Assembly: GCA_041166745.1 (NCBI GenBank)
Contig: JBEEGH010000006.1
Span: forward strand, 1-64,000
Origin: DASUCS01 sp041166745
Lineage (GTDB): Bacteria; Actinomycetota; Acidimicrobiia; Acidimicrobiales; JACDCH01
Reading direction: 5' to 3'
DNA: 64,000 bases
Shown: piece after piece, positions 17,317 to 27,400 of the stretch
How the letters are laid out: each line of letters opens with the position of its first letter
Numbering within the stretch: position 1 is the stretch's first letter
Notes under the pieces: model-generated
Told to the model about the DNA's origin: nothing
Database searches by the model: none
What the model saw: the letters and a program-made list of their open reading frames with translations, nothing else
Program-made: the position numbers and the translations under genes

Positions 17317-18347
17317 TACTTCATCGACTCGGCTTCGACGATCTTCTCGACGTGCCCGCCGAACTGCTTGCGCATGGCGGACTGCAGCTTGTTCGCGTAG
17401 TCGGCGTTGCCCTGCGACGCGAAGCGCGAGTACAGCGAAGCGGTGAGCACGTGAGCCGGCACGCCGATCTCGACGGCGGCCTGCACCGTCCAACGACCCT
17501 CACCGGAGTCGGAGACTCTCCCGTTGAACTCCTCGAGACCGGGCGATTCAACCAGCGCTTGCGCGGTGAGATCGAGCAGCCACGATCCGACGACCGAACC
17601 CCGGCGCCAGAGCTCGGCCACCTCCGGGATGTCGATGTCGTACTTGTAGAACTCGGGGTGCTGGAGCGGCGCTGTCTCCGCGTCTTTCTCGTGATCGCGC
17701 TTACCGATGTCGGCGTCCTTCAGGATGGCGAGACCCTCGGCGTAGGCGGCCATGATCCCGTACTCGATTCCGTTGTGGACCATCTTCACGAAGTGGCCGG
17801 CACCGGGAGGTCCGCAGTGCAGGTAGCCATTCTCGGCTTGTGTGGCCTCGCCCTGTCGCCCCGGGGTGCGGCCGGCGGAATCGGCACCGGGACACAGCGT
17901 GCGAAAGATCGGGTCGAGGCGCGGTACGGCTTCGTTGTCGCCACCGATCATGAGGCAGTAGCCCCGCTCGAGACCGAGCACGCCGCCGCTCGTGCCGACG
18001 TCGACATAGTGAATGCCCTTCTCGGCGAGCACGGCGGCGCGGCGAATGTCGTCGCGGTAGTAGCTGTTGCCACCGTCGATCACCGTGTCGTCCGCGTCGA
18101 GCAGCGGTGCCAGCTTGTCGATCGTGTCGTCCACGAACGCCGCGGGCACCATGATCCAAATGTGCCTGGGCTTGGTCAGCTTGCTGACGAAGTCCTCGAG
18201 GTTGTCCGACGGCGTCGACCCTTCGTTCGCGAGGTCTTTCACCGCGTCGGGACTCACGTCGGACACCACGCAGTCGTGGCCGCCCTTCATCAGCCGCCGC
18301 ACCATGTTGGCGCCCATGCGGCCGAGGCCAATCATGCCTAGTTGCAT
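17316..18347 (-). CDS. gnd: 6-phosphogluconate dehydrogenase, decarboxylating
   Basis: 343 aa from ATG at 18347 with a strong AAAGGAG site just upstream. The Rossmann motif GMIGLGRMGANMVRRL, IMVPA, DGGNSYYRD, the catalytic segment GAGHFVKMVHNGIEYG and SDSGEGRWT are all present. It is the short (about 300-340 aa) form of the enzyme rather than the 470-residue enterobacterial form. It oxidises 6-phosphogluconate to ribulose 5-phosphate and CO2 with NAD(P)+. It overlaps pgi by one base. Residues 154-167 include a small insertion rich in Gly and Arg (ADSAGRTPGRQGE) before the catalytic region. Confidence 0.95.
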   Translation of the reverse strand: MQLGMIGLGRMGANMVRRLMKGGHDCVVSDVSPDAVKDLANEGSTPSDNLEDFVSKLTKPRHIWIMVPAAFVDDTIDKLAPLLDADDTVIDGGNSYYRDDIRRAAVLAEKGIHYVDVGTSGGVLGLERGYCLMIGGDNEAVPRLDPIFRTLCPGADSAGRTPGRQGEATQAENGYLHCGPPGAGHFVKMVHNGIEYGIMAAYAEGLAILKDADIGKRDHEKDAETAPLQHPEFYKYDIDIPEVAELWRRGSVVGSWLLDLTAQALVESPGLEEFNGRVSDSGEGRWTVQAAVEIGVPAHVLTASLYSRFASQGNADYANKLQSAMRKQFGGHVEKIVEAESMK

Positions 18348-18419
18348 CGCAAACTCCTTTGGCTGTGTTCGCTGGGCAGCCGTGGTCGGCGCCGTCGCCG
18401 GTTCGGCCCCAACTCTTGC

Positions 18420-20327
18420 CTATCCGTCAGCGCTTCGCTTGCCCCGAAGCACCTCGGCGACCGACCACGCCTGAAAGGGACACCCCGTGGCGGCGTACGG
18501 CGCGTCGCCGTCGGTCGTCTCCGAAATCGAGCCGAGGCCCCATTCGCGCAGGTGGGCGAGCAGGCCGTCGAATACGCCGGCAACCGGCACTCCCGCCCGC
18601 CGGCACGCGTCGGCGTACGGCCCGATCATCCAGGGCCACACCGTGCCCTGGTGATAGGCGCGATCGCGGGCGCCACCGTCGCCGCGGTGCCGGCCCGTGT
18701 AGCGCGAATCGGCGGGCGAGAGCGATCGCAGCCCCAAGGCCGTGACGAGCGGACCGCAGGCGCGCACGATCTCCGCCGCACTGGCACGGTCGTTGGCCGG
18801 ACCGAACGGGAGCGACGCGGCCAGCAGCTGGTTCGGACGGACCGAAGCGTCGTCGGGATCGGCGACGTCGAGCAGGCCTTGACCGTCGCCCGCGAAGTGC
18901 GACCGGAACGAACGAGCCGCGACGTCGGCGGCGAGCTGTACCTCGTCGACGCGGCCGTCCTTCAGTTGGGTGAGCAGGTCGGCCACGACGCGCAGGCCGT
19001 TGACCCACAGCGCATTGACCTCGACGGGCTTGCCCGTGCGGGGGGTGACGGGAACGCCATCGACGCGGGCGTCCATCCAGGTGAGCGCCCAACCCTCGGC
19101 GCCTTGGGTGATGAGCCCGTCACCGTCGACCCGGATGCCGAAGCGCGTGCCGGCCTGGTGATTGTCGATGATCTGGTGCAACGAATCACGCAGGTCGGCG
19201 GCGAGATCCATGTCGGAGGTGACCGCAACGTGACGGCCGACGGCGTGGAGGAACCACATCGCCGCGTCGACCGTGTTGTACTCAACTCCGCCGGCGTCGG
19301 CCGTGTTGGCCAGCATTCCCTCGGAAAGCCCGGCGGCCGCTCGCGTGAGCAATGTGCGCCCTTCGTCCCAACGGTTGGTGCGCAGGAACAGGCCCTCGTA
19401 CGACGTCATCGTGTCGCGCGACCAGCCGCCGAACCACGGGTACCCGGCCACGACCGTCGGACCGCTCGGCGTGGCCACGATGAAGTGGTCGGCGGCGAGC
19501 GCCAGCGTGCGATCGGTGTCGTCGTGAGGCTGCGCTCGCATCACGACATCAGCGGCGCGCCGCCGAGCGGCCGCGAGCATCAGCGGCGCGGCGGGGGTCG
19601 GCGCGTACTTGTCATCGGCCCACGCTTCGATCGAGGTGCTGCCTCCGGCGACGAGCTCGGCGCTGAAACGCCCGGCGAACCACACGTCCTCGACCGCACT
19701 CAATCCCCGCTCGGCCTCTTCGCGGTGACGCATGCCCCGGAACCACGACGCGCCCGCGGAATCGAACTGCGGGCCGCGCACTCGGTACGCGTCCTCGAAC
19801 ACGAAGCCGTCATCGGTGCGCTCGACCGCCGGCTCGCCCCATGCCGTCCGCTCGCCGTGTGCATCGCGCCACGTGCACAGCGCTTCGACGTCGAGACGAA
19901 CGCGGTCGGGGGCGCGCACGACGCGGTACATCACGCCCACCGCCGGCCGGCCGTGCGTCATGGCCAGCTCGGCTTCGAGGACGACATCGGCGACCGCCCA
20001 GCGCCACTTCGGGATGCCGTCACGCAGCTCGAACGATTCGAGGTGCGTGTATCCGTTCGGAGAGATGGTTCCGTCGGTCCATTCGTGGGTTGCGAGGCGG
20101 ATCATGGTGTTCCCGATCGTGAGCACGGGATCGAGCGCAGCCAACCCGAGCATGCGACCGATGGGCGGTGCGGTCGCGACCATCAACAGACCGTGGTACC
20201 GGCGCGTCGCGAGACCGCCGACGGTGCCCATTGCGTAACCGCCGAGCCCGTCCGTGACGAGCCACTCGCGCGACGAGGCCGCATCGAGATCACCCGTGAT
20301 CTGTGGCCCGAACTCGATGACGCTCAT
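18420..20327 (-). CDS. amylo-alpha-1,6-glucosidase / glycogen debranching enzyme family protein
   Basis: 635 aa from ATG at 20327. The N-terminal domain contains REWLVTDGLGGYAMGT and RRYHGLL, hallmarks of the bacterial GDE N-domain. The C-terminal (alpha/alpha)6 barrel has GYPWFGGWSRDTM, NTVDAAMWFLHA and YHQGTVWPWMIGPYADA. Such enzymes hydrolyse alpha-1,6 branch points or related glucosidic bonds in glycogen or maltodextrin. Cytoplasmic. First gene of the minus-strand carbohydrate block (72 bases before gnd), consistent with feeding glucose units into pgi and gnd after phosphorylation. Confidence 0.9.
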   Translation of the reverse strand: MSVIEFGPQITGDLDAASSREWLVTDGLGGYAMGTVGGLATRRYHGLLMVATAPPIGRMLGLAALDPVLTIGNTMIRLATHEWTDGTISPNGYTHLESFELRDGIPKWRWAVADVVLEAELAMTHGRPAVGVMYRVVRAPDRVRLDVEALCTWRDAHGERTAWGEPAVERTDDGFVFEDAYRVRGPQFDSAGASWFRGMRHREEAERGLSAVEDVWFAGRFSAELVAGGSTSIEAWADDKYAPTPAAPLMLAAARRRAADVVMRAQPHDDTDRTLALAADHFIVATPSGPTVVAGYPWFGGWSRDTMTSYEGLFLRTNRWDEGRTLLTRAAAGLSEGMLANTADAGGVEYNTVDAAMWFLHAVGRHVAVTSDMDLAADLRDSLHQIIDNHQAGTRFGIRVDGDGLITQGAEGWALTWMDARVDGVPVTPRTGKPVEVNALWVNGLRVVADLLTQLKDGRVDEVQLAADVAARSFRSHFAGDGQGLLDVADPDDASVRPNQLLAASLPFGPANDRASAAEIVRACGPLVTALGLRSLSPADSRYTGRHRGDGGARDRAYHQGTVWPWMIGPYADACRRAGVPVAGVFDGLLAHLREWGLGSISETTDGDAPYAATGCPFQAWSVAEVLRGKRSADG

Positions 20328-20350
20328 CCGGCGCTCACGTTTTCACACGT

Positions 20351-20369
20351 TCGCTCCTCTAAGGAGCGA
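20351..20369. terminator. hairpin between selC and the debranching enzyme gene
   Basis: TCGCTCCT (20351-20358) pairs with AGGAGCGA (20362-20369) over a three-base loop, about 36 bases past the tRNA 3' end on the minus strand. No U-tract follows, so it may be a weak terminator or an attenuator before the debranching gene. Confidence 0.35.
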
Positions 20370-20404
20370 CAGCGGCGCGATACGCCACTTTTCCTCCGGA
20401 GAGT

Positions 20405-20500
20405 TGGCGGAGGTGGACGGGAATCGAACCCGCCGTCGTGGGAGCACCACGACCACCCGCTTTGAAGGCGGGGGAGCCCACCAGGTACCCAGACACCTCC
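20405..20500 (-). tRNA. selC: tRNA-Sec (anticodon UCA)
   Basis: On the minus strand a 96-nt tRNA starts GGAGGTG at 20500 and ends with encoded CCA at 20405. The 7-bp acceptor pairs with CACCTCC. The anticodon stem CCCGC/GCGGG encloses CTTCAAA, so the anticodon is UCA, reading UGA. The variable arm is long (GTCGTGG / CCACGAC, 7 bp). The T arm has GTTCGATTC. The G after the acceptor, the long extra arm and the UCA anticodon are diagnostic of selenocysteine tRNA. No selA, selB or selD is in the window. Confidence 0.93.
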
Positions 20501-20542
20501 GCGCCGGAAGCTAGCGGGTCAGCGTGCGAGGGCGAGCTTCGC

Positions 20543-20965
20543 TCAGTGTGAGGAAGTCGCTTCTGCTCGCCGCAGCCGTTCGTTCAGCTGCAGCGCCATC
20601 GCCTTCAGCACCCCAGGGTGTTCCACGAACGACGCGAACGCCGACGGTCCGATGATCAGCAGCCGCATCAGGCTGTCGGCCCGCACGGTGGCGCACCGAG
20701 GGTGGTTGTCGAGCATCGCCATCTCGCCGATGAATTCGCCGGGACCCACGGTGGCGATGACTTCGCCGTCGACGAACACCTGCCCGGTTCCGTCGACCAC
20801 GACGAACGCTTGCCGCCCGGACGTGCCTTCGCGAGCGAGGACCTCGCCCGGTTGCACGGTGACCTCGTCGACCAGCGGCACCAGGTCGGCCAGCGCCCGG
20901 TCGGGCAGGTTGGCCAGGCCGGGCACGGTACGGAGCAGGTCGAGGACGGGATCGGGTTTCTTCAT
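20543..20965 (-). CDS. stand-alone cyclic-nucleotide-binding domain protein
   Basis: 140 aa from ATG at 20965, fixed by AAGGAGG just upstream. It contains a single cNMP-binding beta-roll: LARLLRTVP-type lead-in, VQPGEVLAREG, then the phosphate-binding cassette GEFIGEMAMLDNHPRCATV (E and R contact the cyclic phosphate in the family). There is no HTH or enzyme domain, unlike Crp, so it probably acts by binding another protein. It is divergent from the tandem cyclase-LuxR genes, an arrangement that suggests it senses a nucleotide made or bound by those proteins (inference). Confidence 0.85.
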   Translation of the reverse strand: MKKPDPVLDLLRTVPGLANLPDRALADLVPLVDEVTVQPGEVLAREGTSGRQAFVVVDGTGQVFVDGEVIATVGPGEFIGEMAMLDNHPRCATVRADSLMRLLIIGPSAFASFVEHPGVLKAMALQLNERLRRAEATSSH

Positions 20966-21066
20966 GGTTCCTCCTTGGGGATGCCATGACGATGCGCCCA
21001 CGGTGCCGCCGGTCCATCGGCCAGAGCGCGCAAATCCGGGGGCTGGGGGTACGAGGGCCGCGAAAG

Positions 21067-21098
21067 ATACGCGTAGGAGGCGGCGACACATACGCGTA
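21067..21098. promoter_or_regulatory. twin palindromes (ATACGCGTA repeated, 23 bp apart)
   Basis: The 8-bp palindrome TACGCGTA occurs at 21068-21075 and 21091-21098, each preceded by A, a 23-bp period (about two helical turns). It lies in the 265-bp region between the divergent cNMP-binding gene and the first cyclase-LuxR gene. It is a candidate operator for one of the LuxR-type proteins. The rest of the intergenic region shows no clear promoter. Confidence 0.4.
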
Positions 21099-21230
21099 CG
21101 CGCCGATGTTCTGGCCGGTTTTGTAGGTGATCCTGCCTTTGTGGGCGAAAATGTCGACCAGACGCTGACGTCGGCGGGGTGGGGAGAGCGCCCGTCGACG
21201 GGGGATCAGCGGCCTCGGGAGGGCCAAATC

Positions 21231-24200
21231 GTGCTGCCGGTCGGGACAGTCACGTTGTTGTTGGCGGACGTGGAGGGTTCGACGCGCCTGTGGGAGTCGG
21301 ATCCCGCGGCGATGACAGCGGCCGTGGCCCAGCTCGACAAGGTGGTCGGCGAGGTCGTCGAGCGGCACTTCGGGGCTCGGCCCGTGGAACAGGGCGAGGG
21401 TGACAGTTTCGTGGTCGCGTTCGCCCGGGCATCAGACGCGGTGGCGTGCGCGCTCGATCTGCAACTCGCCGATCTCGCACCGATCAAGTTGCGGATCGGG
21501 TTGCACACCGGCGAGGTGCAGTTGCGCGGCGAGGGCAACTACATCGGATCGACGATCACCCGCTGCGCCCGGTTGCGCGATCTCGGTCACGGTGGCCAGA
21601 CCCTCCTGTCGAACTCCGCACAGGACGTTGTTGAAGGTCGGCTACCTGACGGGGCATGGCTGACCGAGCTCGGCGCCCATCGGATGCGCGACCTCGACCG
21701 AGCCGAGCGCGTCTATCAGCTGTGCCACGCAGACCTGGAGCGCGAGTTCCGCCCGCTGCGATCGCTTGACGCCCAGCTGCACAACTTGCCCGTGCAACTC
21801 ACGACCTTCATCGGCCGGGTCGCCGAGATGGCCGAGGTTCGGGAGCTGCTCGGCGACCATCGACTGTTGACGCTCACCGGTTCGGGCGGGGCCGGGAAGA
21901 CCCGGCTGGCCCTGCATGTGGCTGCGGAGATGTCATCGGGTTTTCCTGACGGCATCCGGCATGCCGAGCTCGCGCCGATCACCGATCCTGAGCTGGTTGC
22001 CACCACCGTGGCTCGCGCGTTCGGGTTCAAGGACGAGATCGGACGAACAGCAACGGAGACGATCATCCGTCACGCCGCTGCGGCCCGCGCGCTCGTCATC
22101 CTCGACAACTGTGAGCACCTCATCTCCTCGAGTGCGTCGCTGGCGGACGAGCTGCTGCGGTCTTGCCCGGCGCTCACCATCTTGGCTACGAGCCGCGAGC
22201 CGCTCGGGGTGGGCGGCGAAGTGGCGTACCGGGTGCCATCGTTGACCGTGTCCGCTGACGACGCGCTGGGAGCGGTTGCGTCGGAGGCGGTGGAACTGTT
22301 CGTCGACCGGGCCCGACGCGCGAAGCCGGGGTTCGACCTCACAGAGGCGAACGCGGCCGCCATCGCCGAGATCTGTCATCGGCTCGACGGCATGCCGTTG
22401 GCCATCGAGTTGGCCGCGGCGCGGATCCGTGTGTTCACGCCGGAGCGGATCGCCGCGGGGCTCCACGATCGGTTCCGGCTTCTCACCGGTGGCGCTCGCA
22501 CGGCGGTGCAACGCCAGCAAACGTTGCGTTCGTCGGTTGATTGGAGCCATGACCTGCTGACCGAGCCGGAGCAAACCGTGTTCCGCCGGCTTTCCGTGTT
22601 CGCGGGTTCGTTCGATTTCGAGGCCGCGGAGGCGGTCAGCTCGGGCGACGGCATCGACGCCCATCAGGTGCTCGACCTACTCGCGCTACTGGTGGACAAG
22701 TCCCTCGTCCTTGCCTACGAGATCGAGGGTGAATCGAGGTACCGGCTGCTCGAAACAGTCCGCCAGTACGGGCTCGACAAACTCGTCGACGCCGGAGAGC
22801 CCGACGACGTCCGCCGTCGTCACCGCAACCACTACTTGAACTATGCGGTCCGAACGGCGAACACGGGACGCAGCGCGGATCGCCTTCGTGCCCTCGAGCG
22901 CGAGTTCGACAACATCCGTGTGGCGTTCCAGTGGAGCCTCGACGTCGACGACATTGATCACGCGCTGCTCGTTGCTATCTCGTCGACCAGCCTGATCTTC
23001 CAACGGGGACACTTTGCTGAAGGCCGGGAGTGGATCGAGACCCTCGTGTCTCGCACAATCGACTCGGATTCGGTGCTCCGGGCGTACGCGTTGGCGTTCA
23101 GTGCGTGGGTCGAGAGCTTCGCGTTGGGCCCGTGTGCACGGTCGCGGGGTTCCGAAGCGGTCGCTCTCGCGCGGGACGCAAACCGCTCCGACCTGCTTGC
23201 TTTCGCATTGTTGGCATGTGGGGTTGCCCACGTCTTCGAATACAGCGGAGAGGGAGTCGCCATCCTGCGCGAGGCGGTTCACGAGGCTCGCGCCGCGAAT
23301 AACCGGACCGCGCTTGCGCACGCACTCTTCTTCCTCGGCAGCGGCCTGATCGATTGTGGTGCGCCGGATGCGGCTCGCTCGGCCATGCAGGAGGCATCGG
23401 TCCTATTTGAAGAGGATGGGAACGACTTCGGCGCTCGAACATGTCAAGGCTTCACCGCCATGGTGGACCTCGTGCAAGGGGGCATTGCGGAGGGCCACTC
23501 GCGGGTGAGTGGCGTGGTCAACGAGGCGCGTGCGGTTGATGACGAGGCCGCTCTTGTTGGAGGTCTGTCGATCCAAGCGTTCGCTGACGCGATGCTCGGG
23601 CACACCGAGCTCGCGCTCCCCGCCGCAGAAGAGAGCCTCGCAATGGCGAGCGACATGGGTATCCGGCTGTACGAGGACATGGCCAACTTCGCTTGCGGCA
23701 TGACCGCGCTCGCGGCAGGCGATCACGACGCGGCGAATCAGTTGCTCGAGAGGTACACAGGCGACGCAGACAACTCCTTCGCGGTGTGGTTCGCGATGAC
23801 CGCCGAACTCAAGCTGGCCGTTGGCGACGTTGCCGGCGCCCGTGCGCGCACCGACGAATACCTGCAACGTGGCGCCAATTCCGTCTTCAGATGGCAGTTC
23901 GGTAGCGCGTTGACGACTCGCGCCCGCATCGCAATTGTTGACGGAGAGCCCGACCGCGCGGAGGAGTTTGGTCACCAGGCGTTGACCGTCCAGCTCGACA
24001 TCGGCGACAAGATCGGGGTCGCTGACTCTCTCGAGCTGATTGCGTCGGTCTCGCAAGGGGAGAACGCGGCGCGCCTGTTCGGCAGCGCGGCGGCCCTCCG
24101 GCGCGCCATCGGCTACGTGCGCTTCAAGACGTACCGCGAGTGGTATGAAGCGGCTGTCGCAGCATTGCGCGGCGAGCTTGGCAACGATGAGTTCGAGCTG

Positions 24201-24479
24201 GCGTGGTCCGAGGGCGAAGGGCTGTCGATGCATGAAGCGGTGGCCTACGCGCAGCGGGGTCGGGGGGAACGCAAGCGGCATTCGACCGGATGGGCGAGTC
24301 TCACGCCGGCGGAGCTCGACATCGTGCGCCTCGTGGCCGATGGGCTTGCCAACAAAGAGATCGCCGCAAAACTGTTCGTCTCGCCGCGCACAGTGCAAGC
24401 GCACCTCACCCATATCTACGCGAAGCTCGGCACCAGCTCCCGGGTGCAGGTAGCGAAAGAGGCGGCGGCGCGGGCATGA
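21231..24479 (+). CDS. class III cyclase-like / STAND ATPase / TPR / LuxR regulator, copy 1
   Basis: 1082 aa; GTG at 21231 follows GGGAGGG at normal distance. Domains: class III nucleotide cyclase-like (about 5-165) with metal Asp D13 (LADVEGST) and D58 (GEGDSF); STAND/NB-ARC ATPase with Walker A TGSGGAGKT (216-224), Walker B VILDNCEHL (289-297) and LPLAIELAAAR-type motif; a helical TPR-like region (about 600-960); and a C-terminal LuxR HTH (LTPAELDIVRLVADGLANKEIA...). The Asn expected before the transition-state Arg is Thr (T110, R114 kept), so cyclase activity is doubtful. These proteins are large signal-responsive transcription regulators. Copy 2 overlaps its stop by ATGA. Confidence 0.9.
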   Translation: MLPVGTVTLLLADVEGSTRLWESDPAAMTAAVAQLDKVVGEVVERHFGARPVEQGEGDSFVVAFARASDAVACALDLQLADLAPIKLRIGLHTGEVQLRGEGNYIGSTITRCARLRDLGHGGQTLLSNSAQDVVEGRLPDGAWLTELGAHRMRDLDRAERVYQLCHADLEREFRPLRSLDAQLHNLPVQLTTFIGRVAEMAEVRELLGDHRLLTLTGSGGAGKTRLALHVAAEMSSGFPDGIRHAELAPITDPELVATTVARAFGFKDEIGRTATETIIRHAAAARALVILDNCEHLISSSASLADELLRSCPALTILATSREPLGVGGEVAYRVPSLTVSADDALGAVASEAVELFVDRARRAKPGFDLTEANAAAIAEICHRLDGMPLAIELAAARIRVFTPERIAAGLHDRFRLLTGGARTAVQRQQTLRSSVDWSHDLLTEPEQTVFRRLSVFAGSFDFEAAEAVSSGDGIDAHQVLDLLALLVDKSLVLAYEIEGESRYRLLETVRQYGLDKLVDAGEPDDVRRRHRNHYLNYAVRTANTGRSADRLRALEREFDNIRVAFQWSLDVDDIDHALLVAISSTSLIFQRGHFAEGREWIETLVSRTIDSDSVLRAYALAFSAWVESFALGPCARSRGSEAVALARDANRSDLLAFALLACGVAHVFEYSGEGVAILREAVHEARAANNRTALAHALFFLGSGLIDCGAPDAARSAMQEASVLFEEDGNDFGARTCQGFTAMVDLVQGGIAEGHSRVSGVVNEARAVDDEAALVGGLSIQAFADAMLGHTELALPAAEESLAMASDMGIRLYEDMANFACGMTALAAGDHDAANQLLERYTGDADNSFAVWFAMTAELKLAVGDVAGARARTDEYLQRGANSVFRWQFGSALTTRARIAIVDGEPDRAEEFGHQALTVQLDIGDKIGVADSLELIASVSQGENAARLFGSAAALRRAIGYVRFKTYREWYEAAVAALRGELGNDEFELAWSEGEGLSMHEAVAYAQRGRGERKRHSTGWASLTPAELDIVRLVADGLANKEIAAKLFVSPRTVQAHLTHIYAKLGTSSRVQVAKEAAARA

Positions 24480-27400
24480 GCCAGTTGCCGACCGGCACGG
24501 TGACGTTGCTGCTCGCCGATGTGGAGGGTTCGACGCGGTTGTGGGAGTCGGATTCGGCGGCCATGACGGCGGCGGTTGCGCGCCTCGACGAAACGCTCGC
24601 CGAGGTCATCGAGTGCCACCGCGGCGCTCGTCCGGTGGAGCAGGGCGAAGGTGACAGCTTCGTCGTCGCGTTCGCGCGGGCGTCGGATGCGGTGGCGTGC
24701 GCGCTCGATCTGCAACTCGCCGATCTCGCGCCGATAAAGCTGCGCATCGGACTCCACACCGGCGAGGTGCAGTTGCGCGACGAGGGCAACTACATCGGCC
24801 CCGCGATCAACCGTTGCGCCCGTCTTCGGAATCTTGCGCATGGCGGCCAGACGGTGCTGTCGCAATCGACCCATGACGTGGTCGACGATCGCGTCCCGGC
24901 CGATGCGTGGCTGCTCGATCTCGGGACGCACCGCCTGCGCGACCTCGCCCGACCGGAACGCGTACTCCAGCTCTGCCATCCCGACCTTCAAGTCGAGTTT
25001 CCGGCGTTGCGCTCGCTCGACGCGCTTCCCCACAACCTGCCCGTCCAACTCACGAACTTCATCGGGCGCGATGCCGAACTCGCGGAGCTGCAGTCGCTCC
25101 TTAGGGAAACGCGCCTGTTAACGCTCACTGGTGCAGGTGGTGCAGGCAAGACGCGACTCGCTCTGCAACTCGGGGCCGACATCCTCGATGCGCATCGGGA
25201 CGGAATCTGGCATGCCGATCTGTCGACGATCACCGAACCCGCTCTTCTCGCTCTGGTTGTTGTTCGGGCCGCTGGACTCCCCGACCAGCCAGCACACGAG
25301 CCGGTCTCGCTGTTGGTGGAGCACTTCCGTAACGGAACCGTCCTGCTCGTGCTCGACAACTGCGAGCATCTCATCGCCGTGTGCGCAGAGCTGACAGAGA
25401 CGTTGCTGCGCGCATGCCCATCGTTGACGATCGTCGCGACGAGTCGTGAACCGCTTGGGGTTGCGGGCGAGGTGACATGGCGAGTTCCGTCATTAGGGCT
25501 GCCGGACGACGACACCTCGTTGAGGTCGGAGGCGATGCAATTGTTCGAGGATCGCGCTCGTCATGCCCGCCCGGGTTTTCAGATCACCGACGGCAACTTC
25601 GCCGCCGTCGCAGAAATCTGCAGGCGACTCGACGGCATCCCTCTCGCGATCGAGCTCGCCGCGGCTCGCGTTCGAGTGCTCTCCCCGGAACGCATCGCGA
25701 AGGGCTTGCACGACCGGTTCCGTTTGCTGGCTGGCGGTGCACGCACCGCGATGCCGCGACAACAAACTCTCCGTGCGTCCGTCGACTGGAGCTTCAATCT
25801 TCTGACCCAACCCGAGCGCGTGCTGTTCCGACGCCTTGCGGTGTTCGCTGGCTCATTCGATCTCGACGCCGCCGAAGTAGTTGGCGAGGGCGATCCGCTC
25901 GAGATGCATCAAGTCCTCGACCAGCTGTCGCTGCTCGTCGACAAGTCGCTGGTCGTGACCGACGGATCGTCAGGCGACACTCGTTACCGTCTCCTGGAGA
26001 CAGTGCGGCAGTTCGCCATGGACCACCTCGCCGACTCCGGGGAGGCGGAAGGCGTGCGTGGCCGCCACCGCGACCATTACCTCTCAGTCGCCGAGCGCGT
26101 GCACACCTCCATCGTGGTAGGGCAACCGCTTGCACACGCCCGCACGTTGCTGCCGGACTGGGACAACCTTCGCACAGCGTTCCGTTGGAGCCGTGACAAC
26201 AGCGATGCTGTCGACTCATTGCGTATCTCGGTCTCGACGTACTTCCTCGCCGCTCAGGGCGATACCTGGCGTGAGGCGAGCGGCTGGCTAGACGAGGTGC
26301 TCGAGGATGACTCAGTGACCGACGCTCCGCCCGCGCTTCGAGTACGCGGATTAATTGCCAGCGCACATCTGATCGGAGTCGGCAGCCTCGATCCCCGCGG
26401 GCCAGCACGTGCCGACGAGGCCGTTGCGATCGCTCGGGCTATCGAGGACCCCATCCTCCTCGGTCATGCCCTAGTCGGTGTGGGGATGGCATGCACGTAC
26501 CTGGATCAGGAACGCGGCGAGCCCGCGCTCCGGGAGGCGGTCGCTCTTGCGCGTCAAACGCAGAACGAGCCGTTGCTGAAATGGGCTCTCACGTGGCTCG
26601 GGGCAACAGTCATCGGTCGCGATCTCGTTGAGGCGCGAGCGGTTCTCGAGGAGGGTGGTGCCGACACGTGGGCCGCGTGCGCGATGGTGATGCAAGGCGA
26701 CCTCGACGACGCGCGAGCAACGATCTCGCGAGACAGGACAGGAATCGAGCAACTGCACGGGTACCTCGCGCGTGGGCTCGTGCTCATCTTCAGTGGTGAG
26801 TACGAGGCTGCCGCCATATGCGGTAAACGCTTGATCGAGGCTGCACTTGGGTTCGGGCTTCATCTCGAAGCCGTTCACGGCGACGCCCTGCTGGGGCTCG
26901 CCGCGTTGGCGGTCGGCGATATTGGCGCGGCACGCAGCGCCACGGCCTCCGATCGAGGAATCCTCAGTGGACCTGGGCAGATCAGCGGACACTGGATCGG
27001 CACGATCCGCGCCGAGGCCGAACTCGCTGACGGCAACGTCGACGCCGCTCGGCTCGCCGCAGACCAGACGATCGGCAGAGCGCGCGCCGCGGATATTCGC
27101 TACGGGCTCGAGTGGGCGCTACGAGCCCGCGCTCGCGTCGCGCTCGCCGAGGGTGAGATCGAGAGCGCAGAAGCGCTCGCTCATGAAGCCCTCACAGTGG
27201 CCCACGAGCTCGGCGACAAAATGGGCGTTACGGAGGCGCTCGAACTCCTTGCACTGCTCTCGAATGGCGAGCACGGGACGCGGCTGTTCGGTTCGGCTGT
27301 CGCGTGTCGAACCGCGAGTGGGTTCGTGCGCTTCCCGATCTACACCGGGGCTTGCGAGTCGTCAGTCGCAGCGCTGCGCGCCGAACTCGGTGATGAGTCC

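Noticed and set aside
18342..20465. 707-codon plus-strand frame
   Set aside because: Antisense to the debranching enzyme and running into the tRNA-Sec gene; composition is typical of a mirror frame.
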